Shown here piece after piece: positions 24,501 to 34,616 of a stretch of DNA of 64,000 nt (positions are counted from its first letter, which is position 1; every line of letters begins with the position of its first letter). This DNA comes from Leucocoprinus leucothites (lineage: Eukaryota > Basidiomycota > Agaricomycetes > Agaricales > Agaricaceae), in NCBI GenBank assembly GCA_013368445.1, contig JAACJO010000015.1, positions 496,001 through 560,000 on the forward strand. The letters are read 5' to 3'. The position numbers and the translations under genes are program-made. Under the pieces are notes generated by a model. The model saw nothing but the letters and a program-made list of their open reading frames with translations, did not search any database and was not told where the DNA came from.

Positions 24501-26264
24501 GTGATCCTGAATTTGCTGGGGTTATGGCTTATCCTATTTGTGTTCTTTGGCATTTTGTTTGTGGAGGTGTTCAGTCTAACAAAGTGGGGAAGCAAGGAGG
24601 ACCGGAATCAGAATTATGCTTCGTTGGGCTCTTCTCTTGTCATGCTTGCATTTATGAGTGCTGGGTTTGTACATTCCTATGAATTTATCTGTTTCCTGCG
24701 CTCACTGTATGCTACAGCGAGGGTTGGAATGCTTACATGCATGACTTGTAAGAGCTTTACTCAGTCAAGGAATCTTAGTACTAACGACTCTCTAGTGATC
24801 TAGTCTATCCTCGTTGCACCAATACGTCTGGCTCCTCGCCTGAGTCGGATTGTGGAAGTACTGCCTGGGCCTTTGCGTTGTTCATCGCTTGGAATGTATT
24901 GAGCATGGTATGTCGCTCTGTTAGCTCCTGGAAATTTGTCACTCACCAAGTATACATCAGTACATCTTCGTCAATATGTTCACTGGTGAGTGTTGAAGCC
25001 TTGATTGAAGAGTTGTTACAAAGCTCATATGAACTGTCCCAGGTGTGGTTGTCGAAAACTTCTCCTATGTATTCCAGGCCGCTGGCAGTGGTGCAAAGTC
25101 TATATCCCGCGAGCAAATGCGCGCTTTCAAGAAGCTTTGGGCTGAATATGCTAACTCGAAGGGATACCTTGAGCGTGAAAAGTTTGCACCTTTCTTTTCC
25201 GTGAGTGTATTCTAATCTAGATGTAGCGCCTCCGTCCTAATTCATTCACAGAAGCTCAGCGGTGTATTCGAAGTCAAGATTTACCCATCCGAGTTTAGCG
25301 CCGCCAATATCAAGGCTGCTAGCTTACGGGCCCCCGAGACCGAAGTATGGCCACCTGCCAGCCCTTACGACCTCCGGAACTTGGATCTCAAGGCGCTGTC
25401 GAGGAGCTTGGACCGTATTGACCGATCGGTGATCAGAAAGCGGAAAGCAACATATAGTAGATTGTATCACGAGGCCCTCATCATGCATAGACCTGGTGTC
25501 GGGATCTCATTTACGGATATGCTTCTGCTGCTTGCGCACCACAAACTCATTGTTGATGCAGACGCTCTAGTGTGAGTCGTAGTTATCCCATGTCTGCGTG
25601 ACTGACCATATTCTATTTGCTAGGCTGAAAGATTTGGTCGTACGGACAGAGGTCAACAAAATAGTGACGGATCTTGTGAACCTGGATCGTGTTCGTTCCT
25701 TGCTCTCAACAATTTCTCAGCGGCGATGGTTCCTCGCGAGAATGGAAGAAAAGAGGGCAGCGGCTCGTATCGATCATGGTACGGTGTAAGCTTCTCTTCA
25801 CCTACACATTTCTGATGATGTTTTTCTAGAAATACCTTCTATCGTTGTCGATGCTCTCCCTGAATCTCCAATACCCTCCTCGAGGGATATTGCCAGTGCA
25901 GCTTGGGGTACTTCACCTCCGCCCACTCCAACTCCGGGAGAGATGCGGTTCAGCACCCCAGACATTTCTTTCGCTCTTGATGGTTCTGGGTTGCAACGAA
26001 GCAGCTGGAGGAATAGCGATGCAACAATGAACACTGTATTTAGATCCTCGTGAGTATCGCTCGTACGATCTCCGGAGCACTGACTGAGTGTAATTTGTAG
26101 TCGAGCGTCTCATGTTGCGGAGGATCCTCATGATATCTTGACTTCTATGCAAAATTCCATGTGGGGAGGTATGTCCCAGCCAGCCTCGTTGACACAGGCA
26201 TCGATGCTTACACAATCATGTCCCAGATCTCATGCGGGATGTGGCACTAGAAGAAAATCAGTGA
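18506..26264 (+). CDS. CCH1: Cch1 calcium channel alpha subunit
   Basis: This is a plasma-membrane cation channel of four six-TM repeats that forms the high-affinity Ca2+ system with Mid1. The N-terminus (18506-19305) is a Ser/Arg-rich and acidic cytoplasmic region. Repeat I covers about 19.36-20.98 kb, repeat II 21.04-22.1, repeat III 22.68-23.86 and repeat IV 23.95-25.05; then comes an EF-hand-like C-tail with [19 protein letters not shown]. Pore signatures are ATANGWAPLMY (I), [12 protein letters not shown] (II), [13 protein letters not shown] (III) and [12 protein letters not shown] (IV), giving N/E/E/E at the filter. The repeat III S4 is charge-rich ([15 protein letters not shown]), whereas the repeat IV S4 is poor in charges. 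There are about 20 introns of about 50-80 nt. The last exon follows an intron ending at 26250 and stops at 26262-26264. One odd point: between about 19950 and 19990 the reading frame shifts, from LALRSDN to [16 protein letters not shown], with no usable splice pair. The frame near 22197-22264 needs a weak intron. Confidence 0.85.
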
Positions 26265-26554
26265 CAATAGATTTCATTCTTCGTTTCTTTCTCTGTGCAT
26301 TGATTATTATATTTCATTTGTTCACTGCATGTTTTCATGGGACTTTTATCATCTTATAACCATGCTGTCATTATCATGTACTTCAAAGGACAATTGTCTG
26401 GATCGCACGAGCACTGAATATTTGTAAACTTATTTATCATAATAATATTATTAACACTCATTGTCATACTGGACCAACAACTCAAAGGAGCGTACCCATT
26501 CCGACGACCTGTTATATACGGTGGTTGGCGGGGACTCCAATATACATGCCCAGG

Positions 26555-28590
26555 TCAATGTGGCTTGAACCAGTAATCATGCAGCTCATTGAACCCGATC
26601 AATCGGTGCCGAACGAGAACCGCCTTTTTCTCCCCGCACCCTAGAGCAAGGTACAGGACTTTGTCTTCATGTTCTTTCCTGCCTCGTCTTATTCTAGAGA
26701 AAGCATGATGGAGAGCGTCAAGGGGCCTATGGTGATGGCATCGAATAATCCTGGAGCGCCATTCCAGTGGTATCTGGTTACGCTCGTGAGCAAACCTGGA
26801 AGTGCATAAATACACGCGTTTACCGGGTACATACCGATCTACGGAAACCCTGGATCAGTTCTCCTGGAATGCCCCAACCAACGCTCGGACTGGGCTCAGC
26901 TATATTGTTCCAGTTGATTTTTGACAGGTCTTCCAGCACTGACATATCAAGGGCTTTCTGCTCAAAAATGAACAGACTGAGCACCGCGATGGCAAAAATA
27001 ATATCACTGCTTGATTTCAAAGGCTGCCAGGGGAGAACCTCAGCTAGTTGTGCTAAAAATTCGTCAGCATTCATCTGGGACGAGACAAGGAGATAATCTC
27101 ACTGTCATTATCAAGACAAGATAAACTTCGCAGTAGTTTGGCACTCGCTGCAAAGCATCGATTATGAACATCAGGCATGTTGATACAGAACTCGGAAGTT
27201 GATCTCCCGACGTCGGTGAGAAATTCGCCGAATGAGGCATGGTAGTATGAAAACCCGATGGGCATTCCATCCAAAGACTTATTCACCTCCAGAACAGAGG
27301 AGAGATTGTTCATTGCTGCGTAGAAGGCGGATGGAGATAGGGAGAGCACTGAACAGTATATTAGGGCGTCGTCCGCACGGCCCCAAATTTGATGCGAATG
27401 GATGCACAATATTGCCAAAGTGGTAGGGAGTATGTCTCGGGGTATTTGTTTCATGATGAGGTGGTAAAATGAGTCGAGGCTGGCAAGAGGATTGGTTGGT
27501 CTGTTACCCTGGTTGTTCCCGAGATCCAGCACCACCTGGAGTTGCGCCTCGGGCCCGAAGGCCCCATTGTTCTGATAAACATATCGGATCACACTGGCGG
27601 CATAAATGAACAAACCACCAGACTGATCAACGATTTGTTGGATCGCTTTCTCTGTAGGCCAACTGATCGCAGGCGGTAGGTTGTATTTTGCTCGGATCAA
27701 CCGAAAGCCATCTCTGATATACGCCTCGATATCCTTGTCAGCATCCCGAGAAACCGGAAGCGTGAGTTGCAGGGTAATTTGGCTCGCGAGTTCGGATGAG
27801 AAGGAGGATTCGATATGCGATTCTCGACGACTGAAGAATGTCCATAGGAATGGTGTTGTGTGCTGATGAATGGAATTGACGACAGTCTCAATGATGGTGC
27901 ATTGGGCATCGAGCCCGTCACACTCATCAAGGCCATCTAGTATAATAATGCTGTTCTCCAAAATCTGCCTTTGGCTGGCACCTAGTTGTGCTAACGGCTT
28001 GACCAAGAGTTCCCGAAACTGGATGGGTATGGATTTCTCTAGGACTAGAGGATCCCTTAGGATGATCGCGTTTACGATGTCCCGATAGCCCTCATGACAT
28101 GTCGCAAGTTGGTATGCAACCGTCGGGAAGACACTCATCGGGTGATTCCACTGATTGGGTCGAGAGAAGAAGAAGGTTCCAACAACCTTATCACCTATCC
28201 CCCCTACACAGCTCTGGGCCAGCGCTGACTTGCCCACGCCTGCTGGACCGTGTAGCCACAAAATACGGGCATTATTCGTCCCCCATTCGCCCTTTCCCCA
28301 GGAAGTGATGTTCCGAATATGCTCCTCTCGAGTACCGGGAAAGCATTGTGCGTGGCTGCGTGCGGAAGAATCGTGTATGGCCTGAGGCGTTGACGCACGG
28401 AGCAACGCGTCAATACCAGGACTTATCTCTAGATCGTCGACATGAATGACACATCCTGAGTTAGATCAAGGCATATCTGCTCACTGCTGGCTGAATTTGA
28501 AGCCTCAGCGTTATGAATGTTGACGGTAAGAGGCCCGTCAACAAATGTACCCGAGGCCTTGAAGTTATGACTTCCTTGGAAGAGGGACAT
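26555..28590 (-). CDS. NACHT-domain NTPase (fungal NLR-like)
   Basis: This is a STAND-class ATPase of the type expanded in mushroom genomes and often linked to non-self recognition. The start at 28590 gives MSLFQGSHNF and a segment usual in this family, followed by a 56-nt intron (28484-28429). Exon 2 contains the conserved CFPGTREEHI, the Walker A motif LHGPAGVGKSALAQS, the Walker B motif IIILDGLDECD, FFSRPNQWNHP and a TFFSRRESHIE block. A 50-nt intron (27103-27054, donor GTGAGA, branch CTGAC, acceptor TTTTTAG) leads to LAEVLPWQP. A further intron (about 60 nt) leads to the last exon ending at 26555. The product is about 590 residues. No WD40, ankyrin or TPR repeats are present, and no N-terminal effector domain beyond the short segment. 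The 3' ends of this gene and CCH1 face each other about 290 bases apart. Confidence 0.8.
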
Positions 28591-28861
28591 TGAAAATCAG
28601 GCGAAAAATCGTGGAGATTCAGATGCAGGAGTTGAAAATTTGAAGGTCGGAAGAGAGTTTGTTGTTCTGGCAGGCCCAGACTGATGCTGTTAAATTTTCT
28701 CAGGAGTCATTATGAGCCCATGATTGTCAGGTAATCCCCGGCTGACGGAAAATCAAATGATTTCAACTGCTATGGCACGACGTATAATGACAGTCTTCAT
28801 AAGAAGTGGGCCTCGGTCAAGACACTCAGAATACTAGTAACGATATAAGAAAACTCCTCGT

Positions 28862-29325
28862 TCACAGCTGCCTGCCATTCCACCTCCCGCCAGCTCCATT
28901 ACCATTCTCCGCGCCTTGGAATTTAGAACCATCGCAGCCGAATTTCTCTGAGATGTTTGAACAGCGGCGGAAGGCGATGAAGAGTGAGTCAGACTTTGAA
29001 TATCAGAACCATTGAGCGACCAAGAGCAACTCACGAGTGCACTTTGATGGGCATTTGTTACAATCAAGGTGTACTTCTGGCCATGTTTGACTGTCTTGTG
29101 CCGCCTGATTGATCTGCAAACAGGTATCTACATAAACGGTTACCACAAACTGTCAGCTATCGACAAGCAACTGTGCGTAGGACTGTATGATAATGACGCA
29201 CCTCGGCATTTGCTCGCGCAGTTGTTCCAAGCATTGACATCGCAAACGGCCCGAGCCTCAGGAGCAGCGAAGACAGCGGTAGAGAAGATAGCGGCACAAG
29301 CAAGGAGAAGTTGAGAAATCTGCAT
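28862..29325 (-). CDS. Eight-cysteine small secreted protein, member 1
   Basis: Three exons (29325-29202, 29127-29035, 28947-28862) give 100 residues. A signal peptide (MQISQLLLACAAIFSTAVFA) is followed by eight cysteines spaced C-X7-C-X3-C-X3-C-X19-C-X2-C-X3-C-X5-C, then a Gly/Asn-rich tail. C1-C3 are in exon 1, C4-C7 in exon 2 and C8 in exon 3, with both introns in phase 1. This is the same layout as the members at 33.8 and 45.7 kb. The signal peptide and X7 spacing place it with the 45.7/48.9 kb subgroup. The role is unknown; a small disulfide-rich secreted protein could be an effector, antimicrobial or cell-surface protein. I know no named domain with this spacing. Confidence 0.8.
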
Positions 29326-29387
29326 GGCTAGAAATGAGGTATGAAGTTCGCTTCGACGTTAATATTCTGCATTTGCCAGCAGACGCG

Positions 29388-29396
29388 TTTATATAT
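29388..29396 (-). promoter_or_regulatory. TATA box of secreted-protein member 1
   Basis: ATATATAAA on the minus strand lies about 63 bases before the ATG at 29325. This is a usual distance for a short 5' UTR in this gene family. Confidence 0.5.
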
Positions 29397-29399
29397 GCA

Positions 29400-32213
29400 C
29401 TCAGCAATCTATTGACCCTGTATACACCATTCCTGGATGACAAGCTATGCACTGGTCCAAGATGACACACTGAAACGAAACTTTTAGTTGATTGATCCCT
29501 GACCTAGTAAACAATAAGCAGAAATCCGGTGTTTGTCCTTCCGCTTATGGATGTATTTCATTGTCCAATTCAGTCGACCCTGAAGCATCAATGCATCAAG
29601 TTCGGCTCCTAGAGTACACGTTTCTGGCTTGCAGCTCAAGCTTCGTCCAGACGCCAGATTACATGGCCAAAATGAATCAAAAATCTCTCAGACTCCGGCA
29701 CCCTGATGAACCAACCGTCGGAAGAGGGCCCATAGCACCACCTCCAACCCTAGCTGAGCCAGTGGCTCTCCTCCTTGAGACGCTCGAAAAGCCGGGATGC
29801 TCCAGGATTTTCGACACACAGATACCGAGTCCATCCTGCAGCGCTGGGGTAGGGTCGGTTCTATGGTGGAGTGTGACTTGCCAGAATCAACACGGCAGCG
29901 AAAAGAAAGGCAAACGCCAGTAACGCTTCTTCTCCTTCTTCAACACCAGCTTCGAGATACTGGGCAAATACGGGCTCTGTATACATGGTCCGAGCGATCC
30001 CTCAGGTGGTATTCGATATCAGGCGGTATCGCTCGAGGCTGACTTCCACTGTCGTTACGTATGTTCCACTAGCCGCGAGCCCCGAGATCGACGCTCGTGG
30101 CACATTGAATTGACATCTCGCATCGCAAGCATGGCAACTGGATTAATGTAGCCAGGGTCAGTATTTGAAAATTAAATAGCCCTGCAGGCTGTCAGTAGAT
30201 TCTGTATATTCAGACATGATAACTGAAACATCGCGGCATTTCCGATATTTTCTGAAAATTGTGGATCACTACTTGACTTCGTGGCCGACAAGCCTCACTC
30301 CCGTGTACTGTGGGGTTTTGTAGAAAAAGCAGCTTCGCTGGTCAATATCAATCTCAAATTAACAGTGGCAGCTGATGGCATCGCCCCTAGGATCGGTGTT
30401 TCCCACCGCCACCACTCTGCCATGAGTCGCCATTGGCCGGACAACTGTTTTCTCTGTAAACAGATGGTAATCACACAGGTAAAACAGCTTTCCTCCTCAT
30501 TGAACTCAATATTACCAGGACTTACGGCTACATCCAGAGGTACAACGGTTATAATCAAGATGGTACATAGTCCATGAGCGGAAGGGTTTGCTTCGCCAGT
30601 TCATTGATCTTGAGGCAAGAACCTGAACGAGAGCCTGTGTTACCCATGTTACAAAACGCGAGAGCTAGGATAATATTCCGGCGCCTGTCCACATGGCACA
30701 CCGCCATATCTGACTTGCTACTGCACGATGTAACTCATAACGCTGTCTTGACTTTTGCTTTTAGGCAAGTGACTTGTTTTGTCTGTGCAGGGCTCGCATG
30801 GAAGCGAAGTCGTTAGATCGAATCCGTTCACAAAGTCTTCCTTCCTTCCCGGCCGCCGCCCTCGTGAAAATATAGTTTGGATGCTTTTTTCTGAGTGGAC
30901 ATGGCCCTGGATCTTGCCTAGGGGCGAATATCAAGGAAGAACTATCAGACGGAGACATGAAAGTAGCGAGAATGACCTGAATGACGCTATCTGCATATGA
31001 AAGTCGGAGGTGATGACCCCCTATGCAGCAATGACCAGACTAGCCCAACCAAACACCTTCTGGTCGCATCGAGTCACTCATCCTTCAATTACATTCAGCT
31101 AACGCATCAAAAAACCAGCTCCAGCTGGTTTCATTTAGTGACGCCCAAAAAACGTTTGATTAAGAAGTTACCTCAACTTATTTTCTTTTATATCACCCTT
31201 TGTGTTGTCACTAATATTGCTGTTCCTCAGTCCTCAAGTGATCTTTTGTAGAGAAATTTGGTGTTGATATCATCTGAGCGAATCAGTGGAGTCGGCCGAG
31301 GCTATTTAGGTCTTGAGAAGTGTATAGAGCACTAGCGCCATCGTCCACCAATGAATAGTCAAGCGGTCCTTAAACTTTCTGCCTTTCCTTGCGTGAAGAT
31401 GAGAGAAATAGGAATCCACTTATTCTCAAAAATCAAGCATTGATAGATGTGAACTGGAGTCGGGTTTCGGACTCAGGCCATTGTTCTGAGGGCGGATGCC
31501 AGTGTCTAAAGGACTCGCTGAGGTTGATTGGTAAATTCAGATATTTCAGGGTGTCTCGATGATTCTGCTGTGCATAAACCGCTGTACATGGGAGGGAGAT
31601 TATGGTTGTAGAAGGGAGAGCTGACTCTGGTTAACCATGTGATTCAATGGTGCTCAGAGATCGATCACGAATGATTGATCCGGGATGTGATGATCGGGCT
31701 GAAAGTCTCGGGAGCCCAAATGCAGGACGAACATTATTTGTTCAGCCTGTCCTAGTGTTTTGAGGAGAATCCTACCGTGATTTACCCCTCATTTGAAGCT
31801 GAGACAGCTAGAGAAAATATAACATACGGATCCGCGAGTTGGATCATAATCATCAACATTGTCACCCAAGGTTCCGATATTAACTAGCTTTGCTAGAATC
31901 AAAACGTGCAATAGTTCTATTTTGGGACTATCTCCCTGTAGGGTGTTCAGCCGCCACTCTCGATTTTAAAGCTCGTTTCAAGGTTGGTATGGACAAGCAA
32001 TGATAGGACGCGGTTGCCAGCCTATGCACACTGATCATCAAAGGTATTCCGCAGAAGACACGAATGCGTCCACAATGACCCGCGATTCTATCCAGCAAAC
32101 TTGAAGGCGATACGAAAAATATCAGTGACGGTTGCAGCGTTTCGTTTGTCAACAACATAATGATTCGCAGCTTACACCTCTCCGGTGCCTTTATTCGATA
32201 CCTCGCGTTCAAG
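29400..32213. other. Gene-poor stretch between divergent secreted-protein genes
   Basis: Open frames here are short and unconvincing. A minus-strand frame around 30020-29870 (MYTEPVFAQYLEAGVEEG followed by a hydrophobic segment) and one around 30680-30560 read vaguely protein-like. Neither extends into a gene by sensible splicing, and I recognise no family. No repeats or RNA genes were seen. Confidence 0.35.
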
Positions 32214-32220
32214 TATAAAA
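32214..32220 (+). promoter_or_regulatory. TATA box
   Basis: TATAAAA sits 87 bases before the ATG at 32307 of the repeat-bearing secreted protein. Confidence 0.55.
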
Positions 32221-32306
32221 GAACGAATCATGTTCACATTTGGTACCATTCAACTTCTCAGCCCAGAGCTCTCACTTTAGCCGCTAGACGGTATACATTG
32301 GGAATC

Positions 32307-33250
32307 ATGAAGGTCTCCCAGATTTTCCTTACCTGCATTACCCTTGCTATAGCCGCTCTTGTCACTGCTGCTCCTGTGGGGTGCGATAAGAATGGTCTAT
32401 GCACTGGTAGCGGTAAGTCATGTTCGGCTATGATCTATCCCGGACTGATTGATGAACTACTCGTCCAGTGAACTGCTCAGAGATCGGTTCTATAAAGACG
32501 GGGAGCAATAATCAACCTCACTTTGACTGCAAGCGTAGGTCCCCTTCAAGTGAATAAATTCACTGAAGCAATCCGACTGACTTGTGAATGTGTTTAGGCA
32601 ACGGCTTGTCAAGACGCTCAGGAGGTGATGAAGCAGGTACCAGAGGCGATGGCTCATCTGATGGTGCACCTAGTGATTCCGGAAGTAGCAGAACATCAGG
32701 GGACTCTGGTTCTCCGGGAGCTGGAGGGGGAAGTGGGGATAGTGATTCCCCGGGGGTTGGAGGGGAGAGTGGTGATAGTGGATCCCCAGGAGTTGGTAGT
32801 GACTCGCCGGGAACTTCAGGTGGAAGTGGTGATAGTTCCCCGGGGGTTGGAGGGGAGAGCGGTGATAGTGGATCCCCAGGAGTTGGTAGTGACTCGCCGG
32901 GAACTTCAGGTGGAAGTGGTGATAGTTCCCCAGGGGTTGCAGGTGAAAGTGGGGACAGTGGATCCCCTGGAGTTAGTAGTGACTCGCCGGGAATTTCAGG
33001 TGAAAGTGGTGATAGTTCACCAGGAGTCGCAGGTCAAAGTGGTGATAGTTCACCAGGAGTCGCAGGTCAAAGTGGTGATAGTTCACCAGGAGTTGCAGGT
33101 CAAAGTGGTGATAGTTCACCGGGAGTCGCAGGTCAAAGCGATGATGGCTCACCGGGAGTTGCAGGCGATAACGGTAGCAATAGCGGGAGTACTGGAAGTG
33201 ACAGTCCTTCAGGAGATGGATCGGCTACCAGCGATTTTGGGTCGGGTTGA
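32307..33250 (+). CDS. Secreted protein: cysteine-rich head plus Gly/Ser/Pro repeat tail
   Basis: Three exons (32307-32412, 32469-32534, 32598-33250) join in frame to 274 residues. The signal peptide MKVSQIFLTCITLAIAALVTA resembles that of the neighbour at 33.8 kb (MKVPQILLTC...). Exon 1 carries CDKNGLC, the C1-X5-C2 spacing of the cysteine-rich family. Exon 2 carries two more cysteines, 15 residues apart; C3 and C6-C8 are absent. Both introns are phase 1, as in the family. Exon 3 encodes about 210 residues of low-complexity repeat: three 30-residue units built from SGDSGSPGVGSDSPG-type sequence, then five 11-residue units (SGDSSPGVAGQ). The tail is acidic and free of cysteines, resembling wall-spanning or adhesive linkers. 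I infer a diverged family member that gained or expanded a repeat exon. No GPI signal or C-terminal TM is visible. Confidence 0.75.
32762..33031 (+). repeat. Coding tandem repeat, 3 x 90 bp
   Basis: Units begin at 32762, 32852 and 32942, 90 bases apart. The first two are almost identical and the third is more diverged. Each encodes 30 residues of Gly/Ser/Asp/Pro-rich sequence. The period is a multiple of three, so the frame is kept when copy number changes. Confidence 0.9.
33005..33169 (+). repeat. Coding tandem repeat, 5 x 33 bp
   Basis: Units start at 33005, 33038, 33071, 33104 and 33137. The first four are nearly identical and encode SGDSSPGVAGQ; the fifth is diverged. The array overlaps the end of the last 90-bp unit, suggesting that it arose by expansion of that unit's 3' part. 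Confidence 0.9.
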
Positions 33251-33778
33251 GGTGATACCTGATTTTGATGATAGTCCAAAGCTTGAGACGGTAGCTAGTG
33301 TAAGGAGTAATAACTAGTTACACCATATTATGCCTACATGTTCAGCTTTAGCCAGTGTACGAAGCAACGACCGGATCATATCGATGGATAATCGTCCCAG
33401 ATACAGCTTTTTGTACACCCCAATTTGCGGGCTTCGAGATTTGCGGGCCGTGTCTCGGTAACTTACTTATCTACGTGCCAACGTGAAGACGACTCGAAAC
33501 AGTCGATGCATACCTCTTCGAAGAGATGAAACGCAAGAGAGGAATTACAGCATAGATCCTTGTTCAATGTCCCTGAACGTTACTGTAAACGAGGTTTGAT
33601 TGACGCCCAAGAACCAGTGCATGAACGAATAGAAAGTACAACCATCCAAGCTTTCTTTGTCTAAATCCCTAGCGCTCACCACTTGTACATTGTCTTCCGT
33701 TGCGCCATAAGCCTCATTTTGAAACCATACCAACCACTCCCGTTCAGATCTCTGTTCACTGCTGCGAGCACGTACAGG

Positions 33779-34197
33779 ATGAAGGTTCCCCAGATTCTTC
33801 TCACTTGCGTTGTCACCTTCAGCTCTATCACCATTACCCACGTGCTTGCTGCGAATCCATTCGGACCACCAGTATGTAACGATGTCGGCCAATGCGTGAA
33901 CGTTTGTCGAGGTACGCTCTTCTCCTACTTTTCTTCATCGACATAATATCCAGTGGTCTTTGATAAAACGATGAATTTTAGCTTTTTGCACACGTTTCGC
34001 TCCGCCTGGAACACCTGAATGTGCGAACTGCGACGTGACGTGCCGAGGTGAGTTGAATCTAGCTTTCGCGTGTTGAGGGGGTGGTGATTGAGCGTTTGAT
34101 GTTTGCATGTACATACATAGATCCGAGTAGGTGTCCATGGGTAAAGGAAGCGCTTCAGCGAAATGAGGAGGCTAATTCGGGGAAGTGGGGAAAATAG
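33779..34197 (+). CDS. Eight-cysteine small secreted protein, member 2
   Basis: Three exons (33779-33911, 33982-34047, 34121-34197) give 91 residues. A signal peptide (MKVPQILLTCVVTFSSITI) is followed by C-X5-C-X3-C-X3-C-X11-C-X2-C-X3-C-X5-C, visible as CNDVGQCVNVCRAFC, CANCDVTC and RDPSRC. The tail is charged (WVKEALQRNEEANSGKWGK). C1-C3, C4-C7 and C8 are split between the exons as in member 1, and both introns are phase 1. The gene is in tandem, same strand, with the repeat-bearing relative 530 bases upstream. Function unknown. Confidence 0.8.
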
Positions 34198-34616
34198 TTG
34201 GGCTTTTAATGTGGGGAAGGGTGACAGGGCGTGGGGGCCAGGATGTGGATGGTGTCGGAGAGATTTTTTCGTAGACGTGTGTATACTGTCCAGCAATCTT
34301 AGGTATTTCTCGCGCCGTGTAAATTAGTATGCATTGTGGAGGAAATGTATGTTTGGCTGGAGAACGGGAGAGGAGGCAGTTAATCTGCTAAGCGAATTGA
34401 AACGATCGACAATGATCGATTGATCCGGATGCCGGAAGACCGGGCTGCAGCCTCGAGATGATTCAAGACCCTGGTGGTCTGGCTAGAAAAACGAAGATAA
34501 GGGCAAAACCTTCATTGTACTTGGTGTTATCACACTCGATTCGAGTCAATAAATTATGCATACTTCTCAAACTTGTACACAAGATACATATACAACTAGA
34601 TAACAAAAATAAAAAA
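34198..34616. other. Convergent intergenic region
   Basis: No gene is seen between the 3' ends of the secreted-protein gene (+) and the P450 gene (-). It contains A/T-rich sequence near 34550-34616 that may serve as 3'-processing signals. Confidence 0.4.

Noticed and set aside
30560..30690. Minus-strand frame beginning MAVCHVDRRRN considered as a gene
   Set aside because: Ends quickly, no sensible splice continuation and no recognisable family.
30779..30835. TAGATCGAATCC resembling a tRNA T-arm
   Set aside because: No D-arm or matching acceptor stem nearby.
32762..33169. Regularly spaced repeats resembling a CRISPR-like array
   Set aside because: The units are contiguous, coding and in frame, with no spacers; the organism is eukaryotic.
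32625..33317. Long second open frame (230 codons) through the repeat region of the secreted repeat protein
   Set aside because: Repeat periods of 90 and 33 bp keep every frame open once it is open; composition is odd and the spliced frame with the signal peptide explains the region.
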